This document shows, one piece after another, positions 1 through 13,600 of a stretch of 64,000 bases of DNA. Under the pieces are notes generated by a model. It worked only from the letters and a program-made list of their open reading frames with translations. It searched no databases and had not been told where the DNA came from. This DNA is from Pardosa pseudoannulata (taxonomy: Eukaryota > Arthropoda > Arachnida > Araneae > Lycosidae). Both the position numbers and the translations under genes were made by a program. The DNA lies in assembly GCA_032207245.1 (NCBI GenBank), contig CM063498.1, forward strand, positions 86,385,716 to 86,449,715, given 5' to 3'. Position 1 is the first letter of the stretch, and each line of letters begins with the position of its first letter.

Positions 1-1617
1 AGCATACAGATATTTAGCATATTATTGCTTTGGTACTATGAAAGGGCAGCTGCTGGAATGATTTGGAAAATTGTTTATTAGCAGATAACAGTTTTGCTGA
101 GAGCAGAAACATGCAGAAACTTTCTGACATTAAATTATATACACACATTCACATACATATACACATGCACAGGAAGAGTGGAACTAACTTCAGAAGTTCT
201 CCCTAGGAACCAAGAAATTAAACAGGGACACTTCTAATCCAGTAAAATAGTATTAATAAAAATCAGCACTTAAGCACTTATTTGAGTATATTCTATAAAT
301 GTCTTTACTTGAATGTGCAGTTGTATTTCCAACTATAAAATGAAGTTTGTCAAAACATTAAAAATATTAAGAGATGTCTTTTTTCTCATATTAGTAATTT
401 TTTTCAAAAATGTAGCATTTTATATTCACGGAAAAATTAAAGCTTACTATAAATCTTAGACAATTAAAAAAAATCTTCTTAAGTGAAAAAATGATTTTAA
501 GTAAAACATCCTAAATGGTAAAATTTAACATTTTCAGTAAAAAAATAAAATTAAAAGCTCAGAAATAGAGTATCTTAGGGAAAACTTCTTTAGTAGTTTT
601 TCTGGAAAAATACACTTATTCTTCAGCACTGTATGATATAAAACTAATTGCATTATGTGCTTTTCTTTTCTTAATTTTTACTTCTAGATTAATGTAAGCT
701 AAAATTTATTTTCATTTCTATTTATCTAAGTTTCTAGTATACTAATTTTCATAAAATGTGTGCATGGTAAATGCCTTCTCTTTCTTGCAAGAACAATGGC
801 AATAAACAGTTTCTGTAATTTTTGTAGTGTTGTTACTTATATTATATTTCATATAATGTACTTAATAAAGAAAGGCATACAAATTTGGTAAGTAAAACAT
901 AGTTAAAAAGGCTGATTAAAATTCTGTTTTTTTACCAGGACATACATATTTGAAATTATTGATCACTTGTGTCTTTTTTTTTTACTTAGAGTTAAGGAAC
1001 TTTTATTGTTGTAAAAATTTATGAGTTTAGTTTATTGCTTCACTGTAGTTCATTAAGGCTTGATTTATACATTAACTAGCTGCTTTGAACTCAGCCGTCA
1101 GTCTCCATAGTTAAGATTCTCAAATAAAAGTTACAGTTATTTCAAAATTCAAATTAGTTTTTAGATTATATTACCCTAATAATATAAGCAGTTAAAAAAT
1201 GACTAATGGAAAAGTGAAATTTATTTCAGATCATTTAAAGAAAATAATTGTATCTACAAATAAAAATATTAATGCTTTTTTGAACTGTAATTCTGTTTAT
1301 ATAGATTATATCAAAGATATTGTCACATAGATGCATTTTAAATATGACTATTTGAATTTTATTACCATAAATTTCTTAAAATGAAATAAAAGCATGTTTA
1401 GTAAATTTATACATAAAATTCCAATCTGTAGTAACAATATAACATCAGTAATATTTGCCATTCCTGTGCTGTACACAGTACCTCTGCTTCCTTCCCAGTT
1501 TCTTTTGTTCCCTTGTCTCTTGTTTAAATAATCTAGTTATCTTCTGAGAATGTAGTCTAGCATCTAAAGTTTCTCTCATGCATTCTTTGCTTTCTCTCTG
1601 CTGTTCACCTATTTTAG
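1..1617 (+). other. ITPR intron (partial), no exon seen
   Basis: AT-rich sequence upstream of the first recognisable ITPR exon, ending in a polypyrimidine stretch and ATTTTAG. I see no reading frame with receptor similarity and no recognisable mobile element. It is read as the 3' part of an intron because the exon at 1618 starts in mid-protein. Earlier exons, encoding the ligand-binding and most of the regulatory domains, should lie upstream of the window. Confidence 0.6.
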
Positions 1618-1665
1618 GCTGATGCAAAGGCTCTTACTAAGAAAGAATTAGAAGACCAAATGAGG
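1618..1665 (+). CDS. ITPR: ITPR exon 1 of window (residues 1-16)
   Basis: Acceptor ATTTTAG and donor GTAAG enclose 48 bp in phase 0-0. The peptide includes [12 protein letters not shown], an ITPR segment from the regulatory region. The match is short, so support comes mainly from the in-phase join to the next exon, which begins [15 protein letters not shown]. Confidence 0.85.
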
Positions 1666-4600
1666 GTAAGATTAGCTGAGACAATTTGGCCGTCAGTTTG
1701 CATGAGTGCATGGATAGTTTTAATGTTGCCCTGACTTTGTTAGAGGTCATTGTTTTACTTCCAGTCTATTATTATCACATCTTATTTTACTACTTAAGAT
1801 TCAGAAACTTTTTATGTTTTTTAAACTTTTGTACCATGAAAATCTAGAAAATATTTTCTGTACATCTCACATTTATAATATACTATTTTTTAATTATGAA
1901 AATTTGTGTATAATTTACTATATTTTAGAAGTAGATTGTTATACAGTTGTACCTAAATAATTTATGAAGTGATGATATTACTTATACTTTTAATTTTATG
2001 GTGCAGTATCAGTGCCTTAAACCTTGTGTTATATTTTATTCATTTATTTCTCTATATAATTTTGTTTTCTTTAAAATATTGTTTTTTAATTGTAATGCAT
2101 GTGATTATTTTTAACAAGGCATTCTTTGCTATGTAAAATGTTATTCATCAAATCTTTTGAGCATGCCTCATTTTTATTTTTCATGTTAATAATATCAAAG
2201 GGCTCTTAAGTATTTTATTTTGTGTGATTTTCAATTGCATGTCTATCAAAATATGTTATATGTTATTCAAAAAGTTCTATGTGTGTTACACTTTATGTAG
2301 CTCGTAATGTACTACATAAAGTTAAGGGTTTCTTTTCACCATAATGCAATGTTATTTTGCTATCCTTAGTCAAACTGATTTAGAGAAGTGTTTGGGCTTT
2401 TCTCAATTTTTCTTGTCTTTAAATGAGTTTATTACACATTTAACTCTTCAATTCCATAAAAACTAAACTATCATTGGTGAATTTCTCATTCACTATCTTC
2501 CAGTTAGGTCTTGTAAATGATCCGGATAGAGGATTTCATATTCCCAGAATAAGAATCTCTGCTATAATTATTTTTTGGGACATAAGGTAGCTTAATTGTC
2601 AGCATGCCAGTTTAGAATGCTGCAATAAAGTTTCAAAAACTGACAGATGCCTGAAGCTTCTCCTTTTATATATGTGAAATGACCAAGTTGTTTTTCTTGC
2701 TGTTGTAATTGGAGTATTTGAGCATACAGTCAAACTTAGTAACAGTTTGAGAGTGTGAAAAAATTAGGTTTATTCCACATGAGGATTACAAACATTCTGC
2801 CCTTACAACATACTATGGAGCATCTTCCATTAACTCCCAAAACTGAACTTTAGCCAATCAGGAATATTAAGTCATACAGTATGTGTGCAAAGATAAACTT
2901 GTTTTATAACAATTATACATGTTGAATTTTGTCAACAAGTAAAATCTTGAAAGTTTTCAGCCACCTGGGTGTGGTTCAAAGGGTTAAGAATTATCCAGGA
3001 GACAATCTTTTCTCCTGTGAGTGTAATACTAATCCCACTTTTTTAAAGGTATACCCTGAACAATGTTAGCTGCTTGAAAAAATTCATAGAGCTACTTGGC
3101 TATATAGAAAGAATGCTAGAGAACTTTACTTATTCAAGTATAGAATAGTAATTTTTGTAAATGAAAATTGGAAATATTTTTTTCAAATTGTAAATTGCAT
3201 TTAGATATTAAGCATAGCTTTGTCAGTTCTGTATCCCACTTTAAAAAATTTACTTTTTCTTTTTACTAGTGCGGCAATTAATTTTTTTGTTTATGCTTTT
3301 AAATTAAACTGTATAATTTTTTTTATCAAGGTAGCTAGACACATGTAATGTTTTAAATAAATTAAAACTTCCTCATCAATCTTCATTGTATAAACATCTC
3401 TAATTTGGGTTTACATTTTTAATAGTAGGCATTGAAGATAACTGTATTATTTTAAGAGCCCTTTAAATGCTATGCCAATTGTATATTTCCAACAAACTTC
3501 TGATGTAGATTGTTTTATAGGGTGAAGCACTTCGACAAACTCTGCTGTTAAGGTATTTTGGTAAAATCCAGTGTAAAAGAGATAGTATTGCAAACGGTAA
3601 AACTCCTCCAAATCAGGCAGGGACATCAACCCCTATCACTCATGGACCTGGTGGAGTCATTCTAACAAGAGCAGAAATGACTTTAGCTGAGGTGCAGTGC
3701 CACTTAGATGAAGAAGGAGCTTCCAATTTGGTTGTAGAACTTATTATGAAAAACCCCAGCCATGCAATATTTTTAGAGAGTGTTGAACTGGGCATTGCTT
3801 TGTTAGAAGGTGGAAATCCTGTGATACAGGTAAGTGACAATTCATGTTAAAATGCAATACATGGCCTACTGTATTATTTGAAATATGAAACAAAAATCAG
3901 TAATACAATGTATATACATATTTAAAAAATAAGATAAAACTGCAGAAAATAGTAGTGTACATGTAATTATTGCACATAGAAAATATATGGAATTTATTTT
4001 GTTTTAAATCTCTTTAATCAATCATATTTGAATTATTTTTATTGATGCATTGGTATATTTTTATCATCCATGTGAACAATCTAAAAGTTCCATTTTGATA
4101 AATTATAGTTTTTCAGCATATAAGAAAATTAAAATCTCAATGGAATAAAAGAGCAATGATATTTAGAAAACTTTTTTTAAATAGTTAATAGAAAATAATT
4201 TATATTAAATTATAGCCTATTCCCAATTATCTTATCTGTAATAGTTTTATTTATAAATTATCTTTGTACTTAGTGAAATATATTGGGTGTAATTATTATG
4301 TCATGTCATTTGATAAAGTTGGTTAATATAAAACTAGGGTAATAGTATTTTAATAATAGATTAAAAATGTCGTGTCCACCTAGAACTCATACAATTCACA
4401 TAAAAAAATACTTACCCATTGCGTTGGGAGGATGGACCAAAAGTGGATCTTTGTAATTTGGCAGAAAGGACCAGGTGGAAGACTCCCAAGCTTGGCTTGC
4501 AATTTCTAGAGGTATTGTTTAAATTTGGAAGACATTGGGACCACTAACCTAATTTATGTGCCTCAACCACTGTTAGCAAACACGATAGTCTTTGATAGGC

Positions 4601-7600
4601 TTGGGCTCTGAACTCACAACATGGTTATTAGTTTGACGCCTTTGCCAGTTGAGTTACTGCTGCTCAGGTGTACAATATAAATTTACTTATAATCTATGTG
4701 ATTATGAATATTCTAATTTAAGAACATTAAAATTACTTTTATGTCATTTTACAGGTTTCGTTTGAAATGTTATGGCCATTTTTTTGCATTACAAGAGCTG
4801 ATTTTAAAGGTTTAAAGCCATAATATGTATATCTATGCCAGTAGCTGGATGGATTTGCATAGTTATTTGGAATTGACAATCAATAAGTCTTAATCTAAAT
4901 AAGCTCTTGTGTTGCAGTAAAGCAATCACATTACTTCAAACCAAATCAAATCTAAAAGTGTCCTCTTTTAGAAATGTTATGTAACATGTATGAAATAAAA
5001 TTATCCATAGTACAAAAATAAATTCTTTTAACATTTTACTCTATAGTAACAAAAGTTCCGTACCTGATTTATATATATATAAATATTTTTTTTACAATAT
5101 TGCAGAAGTCAATGCTTCTGAAACTGACTGCTGGAAATTTTTCTGAAAAGTTTTTCAAAGTATTTTATGAAAAAATTAAAATTGCACAACAAGAAATAAA
5201 ATCATCTGTAACTGTAAATACTGTTGAGCTAACAACCAGAGCTGGGGATGAGAAAGATGCAATTGGTAAAGATATAAACAAAGAAAATAGAAGAATAAAA
5301 AGTGAGTATAGTTCATTTTGTATGTTAACAAATAATAATAAACTACTAGGTGTTAGTGGACAATTTTTTTTTTTTGTCATGCAGAGAAAATAATTTCAAA
5401 TAAGCATTATGGATTTTGTGTTTATGGAATTTCCGTCATGAATACTTTTAAGAGGAAAATTAATGTGTAGTGTATGAAACAATCTTTTAAAATATTTTGT
5501 GACACATTTAACAAATACAATCAAATGTTTATTTATGAAGTCTTTCAATCCCTAAAAAAACTTATTATATAGAAGATAATTCAATTAAGATTCTCATTTT
5601 AAAGTACATGAAATATTCTTAATTTTTAAACAGTAAATATTATTAAGAAATTTAATGAATCATGTTTTTTTTTTATATAAATCTATATCTGTTTTGTTTT
5701 ACCCATCAAAAAGAAATCTACAGTGATAACAGGAATAAAGCAAAACATTATCCAGGGATATACTGTATTTTCAGTTTAAAGAAATATTATACTAAAATTG
5801 ATTAATATTTAGGACATTGCCATATTTATTATAAGAAATTAATGTGTTATAAGTTTGAAATTTCCAAAAATACTTTAAGAAATAGGGATAAAAAAAATTA
5901 GGTTGTAGATAAAAGTTCATTAGATAGAGAATGTGCTTTATTATTTGGAGGTTATTTTATGAAGAAATGCTCAGAATCCACCAGACCAATTTAGGTCATC
6001 TTCTCCTACAACCAGACACTCTTGTCAGAGTAGCCATGATGGGATCAAATGTTAGTAATCTTAGTATATACCCTATCCAGAACCATCTGCACTTCTTAAT
6101 TTCTAAAGTAATGTGCTTGAAATTTGTTTAATGATATTATTTGAAGTTTGATATTTTATTTGACTAGTATATCTTTAAAATCCTTCTGAGGCATTTTGTC
6201 TGAAAATTGTCTAGTTCATTTTCATGTTGTTTGGTTAGTTTCCTAGACTCATTACCATAAAGTATGACTGATTTAAAACTGTTGCATTAAACAGATTGTA
6301 ATTTAAGCTTAATTTTAAGTCTACTTGATATCCAGATTTTGAGTAGAGTCCTAAAAGCATGTTGTGCCCTTTTAATTCTTGCTGAAATATGTTTATTACT
6401 ACTGAAAATGATTGCTATTAATTTATATATTACTGAGAGTAGAACTAATGTTTTATCCTCAGTACTTAGCTATTTTTTATCCAAGATAATTAAATGTTTT
6501 TATTCATGCATCTAGAGGAAAAGAAAATTTCCATAGCTGGTTTGGGTTATCATAGATCTCAGACGTGTAAGCTATCTCTGTCTATTATGAGATAAAAAAA
6601 AAGGTTAAGTTTAATTTACAATAAAATGTTAAAGATATGTCTTTTATCACAGCATTTTTCAATAAATGTCTTAAAGATAAAAGGTTTATTGAAAAAAGAT
6701 CTATGAAAGGATTTTTTTTAGTTTTATTCTTCTATTTATCCTTGAGCATCTTTAAAATTTTTTAACTTAACAAATACTACAGCTTCTAATTTTTTTAATC
6801 TAACTAGATTTGAAGCAAAATGGGTTGGTAATGACTGATGAATTGAAAGAACAACTTGAAGATGCTGCTGCTGCAACCAGTAAAGCTTATGCTCATGTTC
6901 GTACTCTAGGAACTTCTGGAGCTGCAACAGCAACAGAATCTGAGCTTCTTAATCTTGGCCAAGGTGTGTATTAAATTTGCTAATTTTATATTGCTTCAGT
7001 ATGTATAATTTCCTTTCATTCATTGTTTTTATAATAATATGTTTATTTAATCTTGCTTATGTTGCTTATGTAATATGCTTATTTACTTGTCACTGCAGTT
7101 TTTTTTTCTTATTTTCTGAATAAAATTAAATCTACAGCCTGAATATATATATGAAATTCTTTGAATAGGACACTTTACCTGTACAAGTAGGACTAAAATT
7201 TTCACTTTTAATAAAACTTATATATTCTATTTGTTTCTTCAATTACGATTAGTCTGGAAAATCCAGAGTTCTTCATCTAGTAAACATAAATATATGTATA
7301 TGCAGTATGTTAAAAATTTAACCTAAACACATTTCAATTATTTTCTCATTTTTATTTCCATATTACCATGAAAATAAAAGAACCTCAATACAAGAGTACA
7401 ATTATCTTTTTTTCCATTAATAAAATCTTAAGTTTCAATTTTTATTCCTGTGGCCATTTTCAATTTCACAAGATTTCTTATGACACCTGAGCATTGAGTT
7501 TGAAATTTTTAATGGCCAACTGGCCTGCTAACAAATATAGGAATGCTGAATTTGCTTTTTTTTGTCCGGGAAGTGCACTTTGTCTTGTTGAGGTAGTCAA

Positions 7601-10600
7601 GTTTCTATCAGTTTGCTGGTAAATAACTTAGCAGGTTAATGTGCTAAAGTAGCTGCTCTTTTCTTTCTTTTATTTTTTTAAAGTTTAAATATCAGTAAAA
7701 TAAAGTGTTAAAGGACTCAGTTGCATGCTCAACTTTGCTGAGTCAAGTCCCAATAAAAACAAATTTGTGCTTTTTTTTAAAAAAATTTTCAAGCAATTTT
7801 AGATAGTTGTTAATGGTGGTTTTGAAAGACTGTCAGTGTATTATGCCATCAGAATCTGTTGCTGTTTTCATGGTGTAATATATAATTATGTATGTATGTA
7901 AATATGTGTTAATGTATTTCTGCTAGTTAAATATTTACTGCTAAAATTTTATATCTAGAAATTTGAATATTAGTTATGAAAGATTCATATTTTAATTTAA
8001 AATCATTTTAAAATTAAATTTGTCAAATTTTGAATGTTATACTAGAATATATCAGCAAATATTTTTCTTCACTTCTAAATTTTTCTTTTCTAAATTTTGT
8101 TAAAAGGTACACATACTCATGTTGCTTTGGAAGAAATTTTAGCTGAGAAAGCTGAAAAAGCTAAAGATGCTGAAGAAAACAAATTGCCACCAGAAGTCAT
8201 GATCATGCAACCCATTTTGAGATTCTTACAACTATTATGTGAAAATCATAATTACGATTTGCAGGTTAGCATTGTAAATTTTTTGGACCTCATTCAGTTT
8301 ACTTTAGGTTTTGCATGTTTTCACCTCCAAATTTTCTGCTCTGCACTTGACTTTTGACCACCACTTTATCTTGGCTAACATTTTTCCTGGTTAAGATCTG
8401 GAGTGGGGTATTTAATTTCAGATGCATATGTTGCTGACCCCATTCTTGACATGGAGACACGATACTTCAGGTGAAAGGTTCACTATTTTTTCTTCAATAA
8501 AACGCACATGCTTGTTAATTTGCACCTTGTGCTAACTTCATGTGATTTAAATAAAGTGTTATACCAAAAATAATAAAAATTTTTTAAACTGAAAAACTTA
8601 GAAAATACTACTTACATGGTTTCCGCGCACCGGGAAAGTCATGAAAAATCATAGATTTAGACAATGCATTAATTTTGTCATGGAAAGTCTTGATTTTTCA
8701 AGTAAAATGAGTAAAAGTCATGGAAAGTCATGGATCTGCTAAACTACCAATTAAAAAAATGCATTGAATTGTTTAATTTTATTTTTACTTGTCATTTGAC
8801 TGAAGTTACTGAGTTTGGTATTTATGTATTATCCTATTGACCCTATTGCCAAGTAAAATTTGTTCACCAAGGAAACTTAAAGCAAGAAAGCTTAATGGGT
8901 GGTTAAATGTATATTATTCTGGTTTTTTCTTAAATTGTAGATTAAAATTTTATTAATATAGTTATAATTATTTTTTAATAAAAATTAGTTAAACTTATAT
9001 TTTGTGCAAAAATCTTATCTCTAGGGATATTGTATATAAACATTATAGGGTTATATTTGGCTATCATTTATGGTCATCTGGATAATACTAAAGTACCCTG
9101 AATTCAAATTGGAAACATTTTGATTGAAAAATTGCTATATGATTAAGCTGAGGTATGTAGATACAACAATTTATTTTTATGTATGTGAGTTTATTAACAC
9201 TTATAAAGTAAGTTTATAGTTTTTTTATGATAAAATTCCTGTAATTTCTCTAAAAGCATTTATTTTATTTGTATGTACATCAGAAGTTTTATTCATATAT
9301 ACTTTAACGAAAGCTTTTTAAAGTCATAGAAAATGATCTGCTAAATCAGGGAAAGTCATGAAAAGTGATGGATTTGAAAAATTTTATTTTGGCAGGTACC
9401 CTGTACTTAAAATTAAAAAAGAAAATGCTAATATGGTCAACCATCCAATCTACATAATTACAGTTAATTTGTACTATACTATCTATACAAAAATATAAAT
9501 GACAGTACATTTTAGAAAAAAATTAGCATATCAAGGCAGCTATCTGCTGTTTGTAATGATTTACATTTTGTTATCTGTTTACCAAAGATAACTGAACACT
9601 TATATTAAATCAACTTGTATCAAATTGAATAAGGTTTGCTTATAATATATATTTGACAAAAACATTAAGAAACATGAAAATATTAGAAGCTCCATTATAG
9701 CCACTTTTTAAACTCATAATTCTCATGTAATTTTCTTCTACAGCTGAAATTGATTGTTTCTCATTATATTTCCTTTTAAATTTTTTTATTCAAGCAGTTG
9801 TCAGATTTAAGGGTTTTGATAATTGATTACTCATTAAGTTGTATTAAGTTGTATTTATCAATTGGATTTCTGTGTATGCAATAAAGGATATCTGAATATC
9901 CTTTTGATATTTATGATTATGGTTTCAAATTCTAAAATAGACAATCCTTCACTGTTGTTGAGTGGTATGCTTTACAAGGTTTCAGTGGGTGTAGATGCAA
10001 TAATGAGTTTCCATGTAATGCATTTTTGTTCAAAAATTCACAGTTTTTTTATATTATTATTTTCTAATTTTAAGAAATGGGTAACAAAAACATTGCAAAA
10101 GAATATTTTAAATTTTATCATTAATAAATGAAAAAGTATTTAAACTTTAATGGTAAAAAAGTTTGTAAATACTAGCAATGACAATATTAACAATCCATTT
10201 TCATTCATATTACTAAAGATATTTTATATCGATTTAAGCCTGAGATATTTGTAATATAAATTATCTTGTCAAGAAATATTCTTCATTTACATAGGCTGAA
10301 CAATGGCTGAATGGTGTATCGCTGCTCTTCATTACCAGAATTAGTGGGTTTGAATCCCACTGCTGGTTTGGATATTTATAGCTGTTTAGAATAAGCTTTA
10401 AGCATTAGTCCCCACTCTCATTAGTCCATATGTAGAAAAAAAGTTGACTGTAGGGCTCTAAACCAAACTTATTTATCTTTTTAAAAAAAGTTTCTTTTAA
10501 AATAGAATCCATTAAAGATTTAAAAAAATTTTTTAATGGTTTTCTCTTTATTAAATGCTTTTTATTTGTGTTTTTAAAAAATTTATACGAATAATTATTT

Positions 10601-13600
10601 TGTGTTGTATTAAATTTGGTATGTATATAATATTATAAATGAATTATTTTCAGTATGGTTAATTCAGTACTTATTATATTATGTCTTATTAAAAGAAAAT
10701 ATTTTAAACTGACATAATATGTATCATTTATAATTTTACAGCCAGAAATTTAATTGTTATTTATTTTTCATTTAGAACTTTTTAAGAAATCAAAATAATA
10801 AAAACAATTACAATCTTGTGTCTGAAACACTAATGTTCCTGGATTGTATATGTGGAAGTACAACTGGAGGATTGGGTTTACTTGGCCTGTACATCAATGA
10901 ACATAATGTGTCACTTGTAGATCAAACTTTGGAAACCCTCACAGAATATTGTCAAGGACCATGCCATGAAAATCAAGTAGGTATTTTTTCTGTTTATTAA
11001 CTATAAACCATACATCAAAATTATAAATTATAGCCAGAAGGTATGGCTTACAAATGACTTGTTGGTTTTTGATAATATCAAATTCTAACTGGTAAGTTTA
11101 TAGCATCCATAGCCATGCAACTAATTTTTGTGATTTCTCAGAAAAAGTTTTCTTTTTCAGAGCAGGCAGATTGCAATACTGATTTTTAAATTAGATTTAA
11201 GATATTCCTGTATATATACTTGGCAGAAAATACTTCGGGATTAATGGGTTAATATATGACTAATTTATAGATAAATAAAAAAAATAACTGACATATTTAT
11301 TTATTTGCATATAGAGTGAACAATTGTAACTTAAATTCCCTGCAGTTTTAGGGTTAAAGCATTTTACATATGTTTGGAAAAAAATATGTTGTTTTTAATG
11401 ATTTTAACTCTATCTCAGTTTAGTTTATTTCTCGTAATATTTTCTTCTTGTTAGATCAGTTATTTATGTATTTGTAACATATCTTAACATGGCAAATTTT
11501 TTAATTTTATTAAAAATTACATTGATTTATTTTGGGTGAAATATAGGGCAAAATAATAAATTTTGAACAAAGTTTCATCATTCATTAAAACTCTACATAA
11601 CTTTAAGAGCAAAGTGTAAATAACTCTCTATATCAAGAAAAAAAACTTATAATACAATAGCCTCTATCTGTTATGCTTGAAAATCATTATTTAATTGCAT
11701 GATATTTGAGGCTTAATATTTTCCCCATATGGTATTTCTTGGATTTAATTTTATATATATTCATTAAGTAATTGTTGCCATGTTATTCATTTTCTCATTC
11801 TAAAAAGTCAATAATTTAAGCATTAAAATGCTCTTTAAATGTTGTCTTGAAATCATAAAAGTTAATGCTTCAAAGTATTTACTTAAGTAAAACTTATGAT
11901 TTGAATTTGCTTTCTTAGAATGTATATTTACAAGCCAAGTGCTTTGTATCTGTATCAGTTAATTATTTAGAGGTTGCAGTACTTCTAAAGTCAAATTTCT
12001 TTATTTACCTTTTTGTATGCATTCATTTTCTTAACTTCTAAGTGAGTTACTTGTGATTGTAGCTAACATAACTCCACTTCTTTTACAGAATTGTATAGCT
12101 GTTCATGAAAGTAATGGCATTGATATCATCATTGCCCTTATATTAAATGATATAAATCCATTAGGAAAGAAAAGAATGGATCTAGTTTTAGAGCTGAAGG
12201 TTTGTTACTTCTTTTACTATTTTATACCTCTCTTCTTATTTTCTAATTATCACAGTGGTTAAATTTACATGCTGAGCAACTATTTTTTCTAAGTAAAATG
12301 GGCATTCTTCTTTTTTTGACTGGATATTTGCAGTATTTTCAGGTAAATAAGTTGACTGGAATATATATTGTGCATGGGATAATTGACTTTAACACTAAAC
12401 ATACCATAACCGATCAAATGACCAGTAATGTACATGTAAAAAAATGCGATGGGTAATGAATTAAAAATTCCCATTCTTTGTGTTTGTAATATATAAAAAT
12501 TGACAACATACAATTTTGTTTAATTATAATAAAGTTTATTTGTTTACTTCCTTCCCAGTATCTATATTTCATACATTCAATCAGGAAACATAAAGTCTGG
12601 TCATTTGGCCGTTTATGGTAGAAATAAGTATGTATTAAGTGTTGGTATGTTTAATATTGAAAATGAATAAATAAACAAATAAATTCATCATGTTAACTGC
12701 TTTATCATATGGCACACTACTGTATGCAGAGTATTAATAAAATAAGTTGTGTAATAGAGGCACATAAAAAATTTAGTTAAATATTTTTGTTCTGGTAACA
12801 GGAAAAATAAAATTCCTCTATATATGCTGTCGCAGCAGGTATGCCAAAATTGTTGACTTTCAGTACAAATAAGCTAGGCCTTATCAATCTGAAATTGAGA
12901 TACATCATATGTTTACTCATGGTTCAGAAACCTCTGTTCAATCTGTATACATACAGATATAAAAAAAGATGTCTATTAGTAAGTAGGGAAATCCATTTCC
13001 TGTGCTGTTATTATGTAATAGTAGTGGCAAATCATTTTGAAGTGTGGGTCAAATTTTGTTCTTTATTTTTTTAAATACTAGATATTGAGTCATAAAGTCG
13101 TTACTTAAAACTATAGTTAATGTCAAGTTTTACAGTGTTATACATAACACATAACCATATTCAAAATGATTCTTTATAATTGTTGTCATAACTTGCATTT
13201 AATTAAAATTCTTCCTTGACACAGAGGAAAATTTTTAAATTTTTTAAATTCTGTATGAAATTAATATCATATATTTGTATGATTATCTTTGTATAAGCAA
13301 TGGAATAGCATAATTTCTATCAAAGCATTTTATACAAATTATTGTATAACCTCTTATAGACAAAATAGAAAACTTTTTATAAAAAATTTGTAGAATATTT
13401 TATAAGAATAAATGAAGTATGAAATCAACAAATGTTTTTAAAACTAAAATTACTTGAATATAGATTACATTATAGTTTTGTACACACCTAAAAATATTTT
13501 TTCATATTTTTTTATTCAAATATTTTGTTGCCGAACGATGGCCGATTGGTTAGGGTGCTGGCCTTCGGAACCGGAGTTCGTGGGTTCGAATCCCGCTGAG

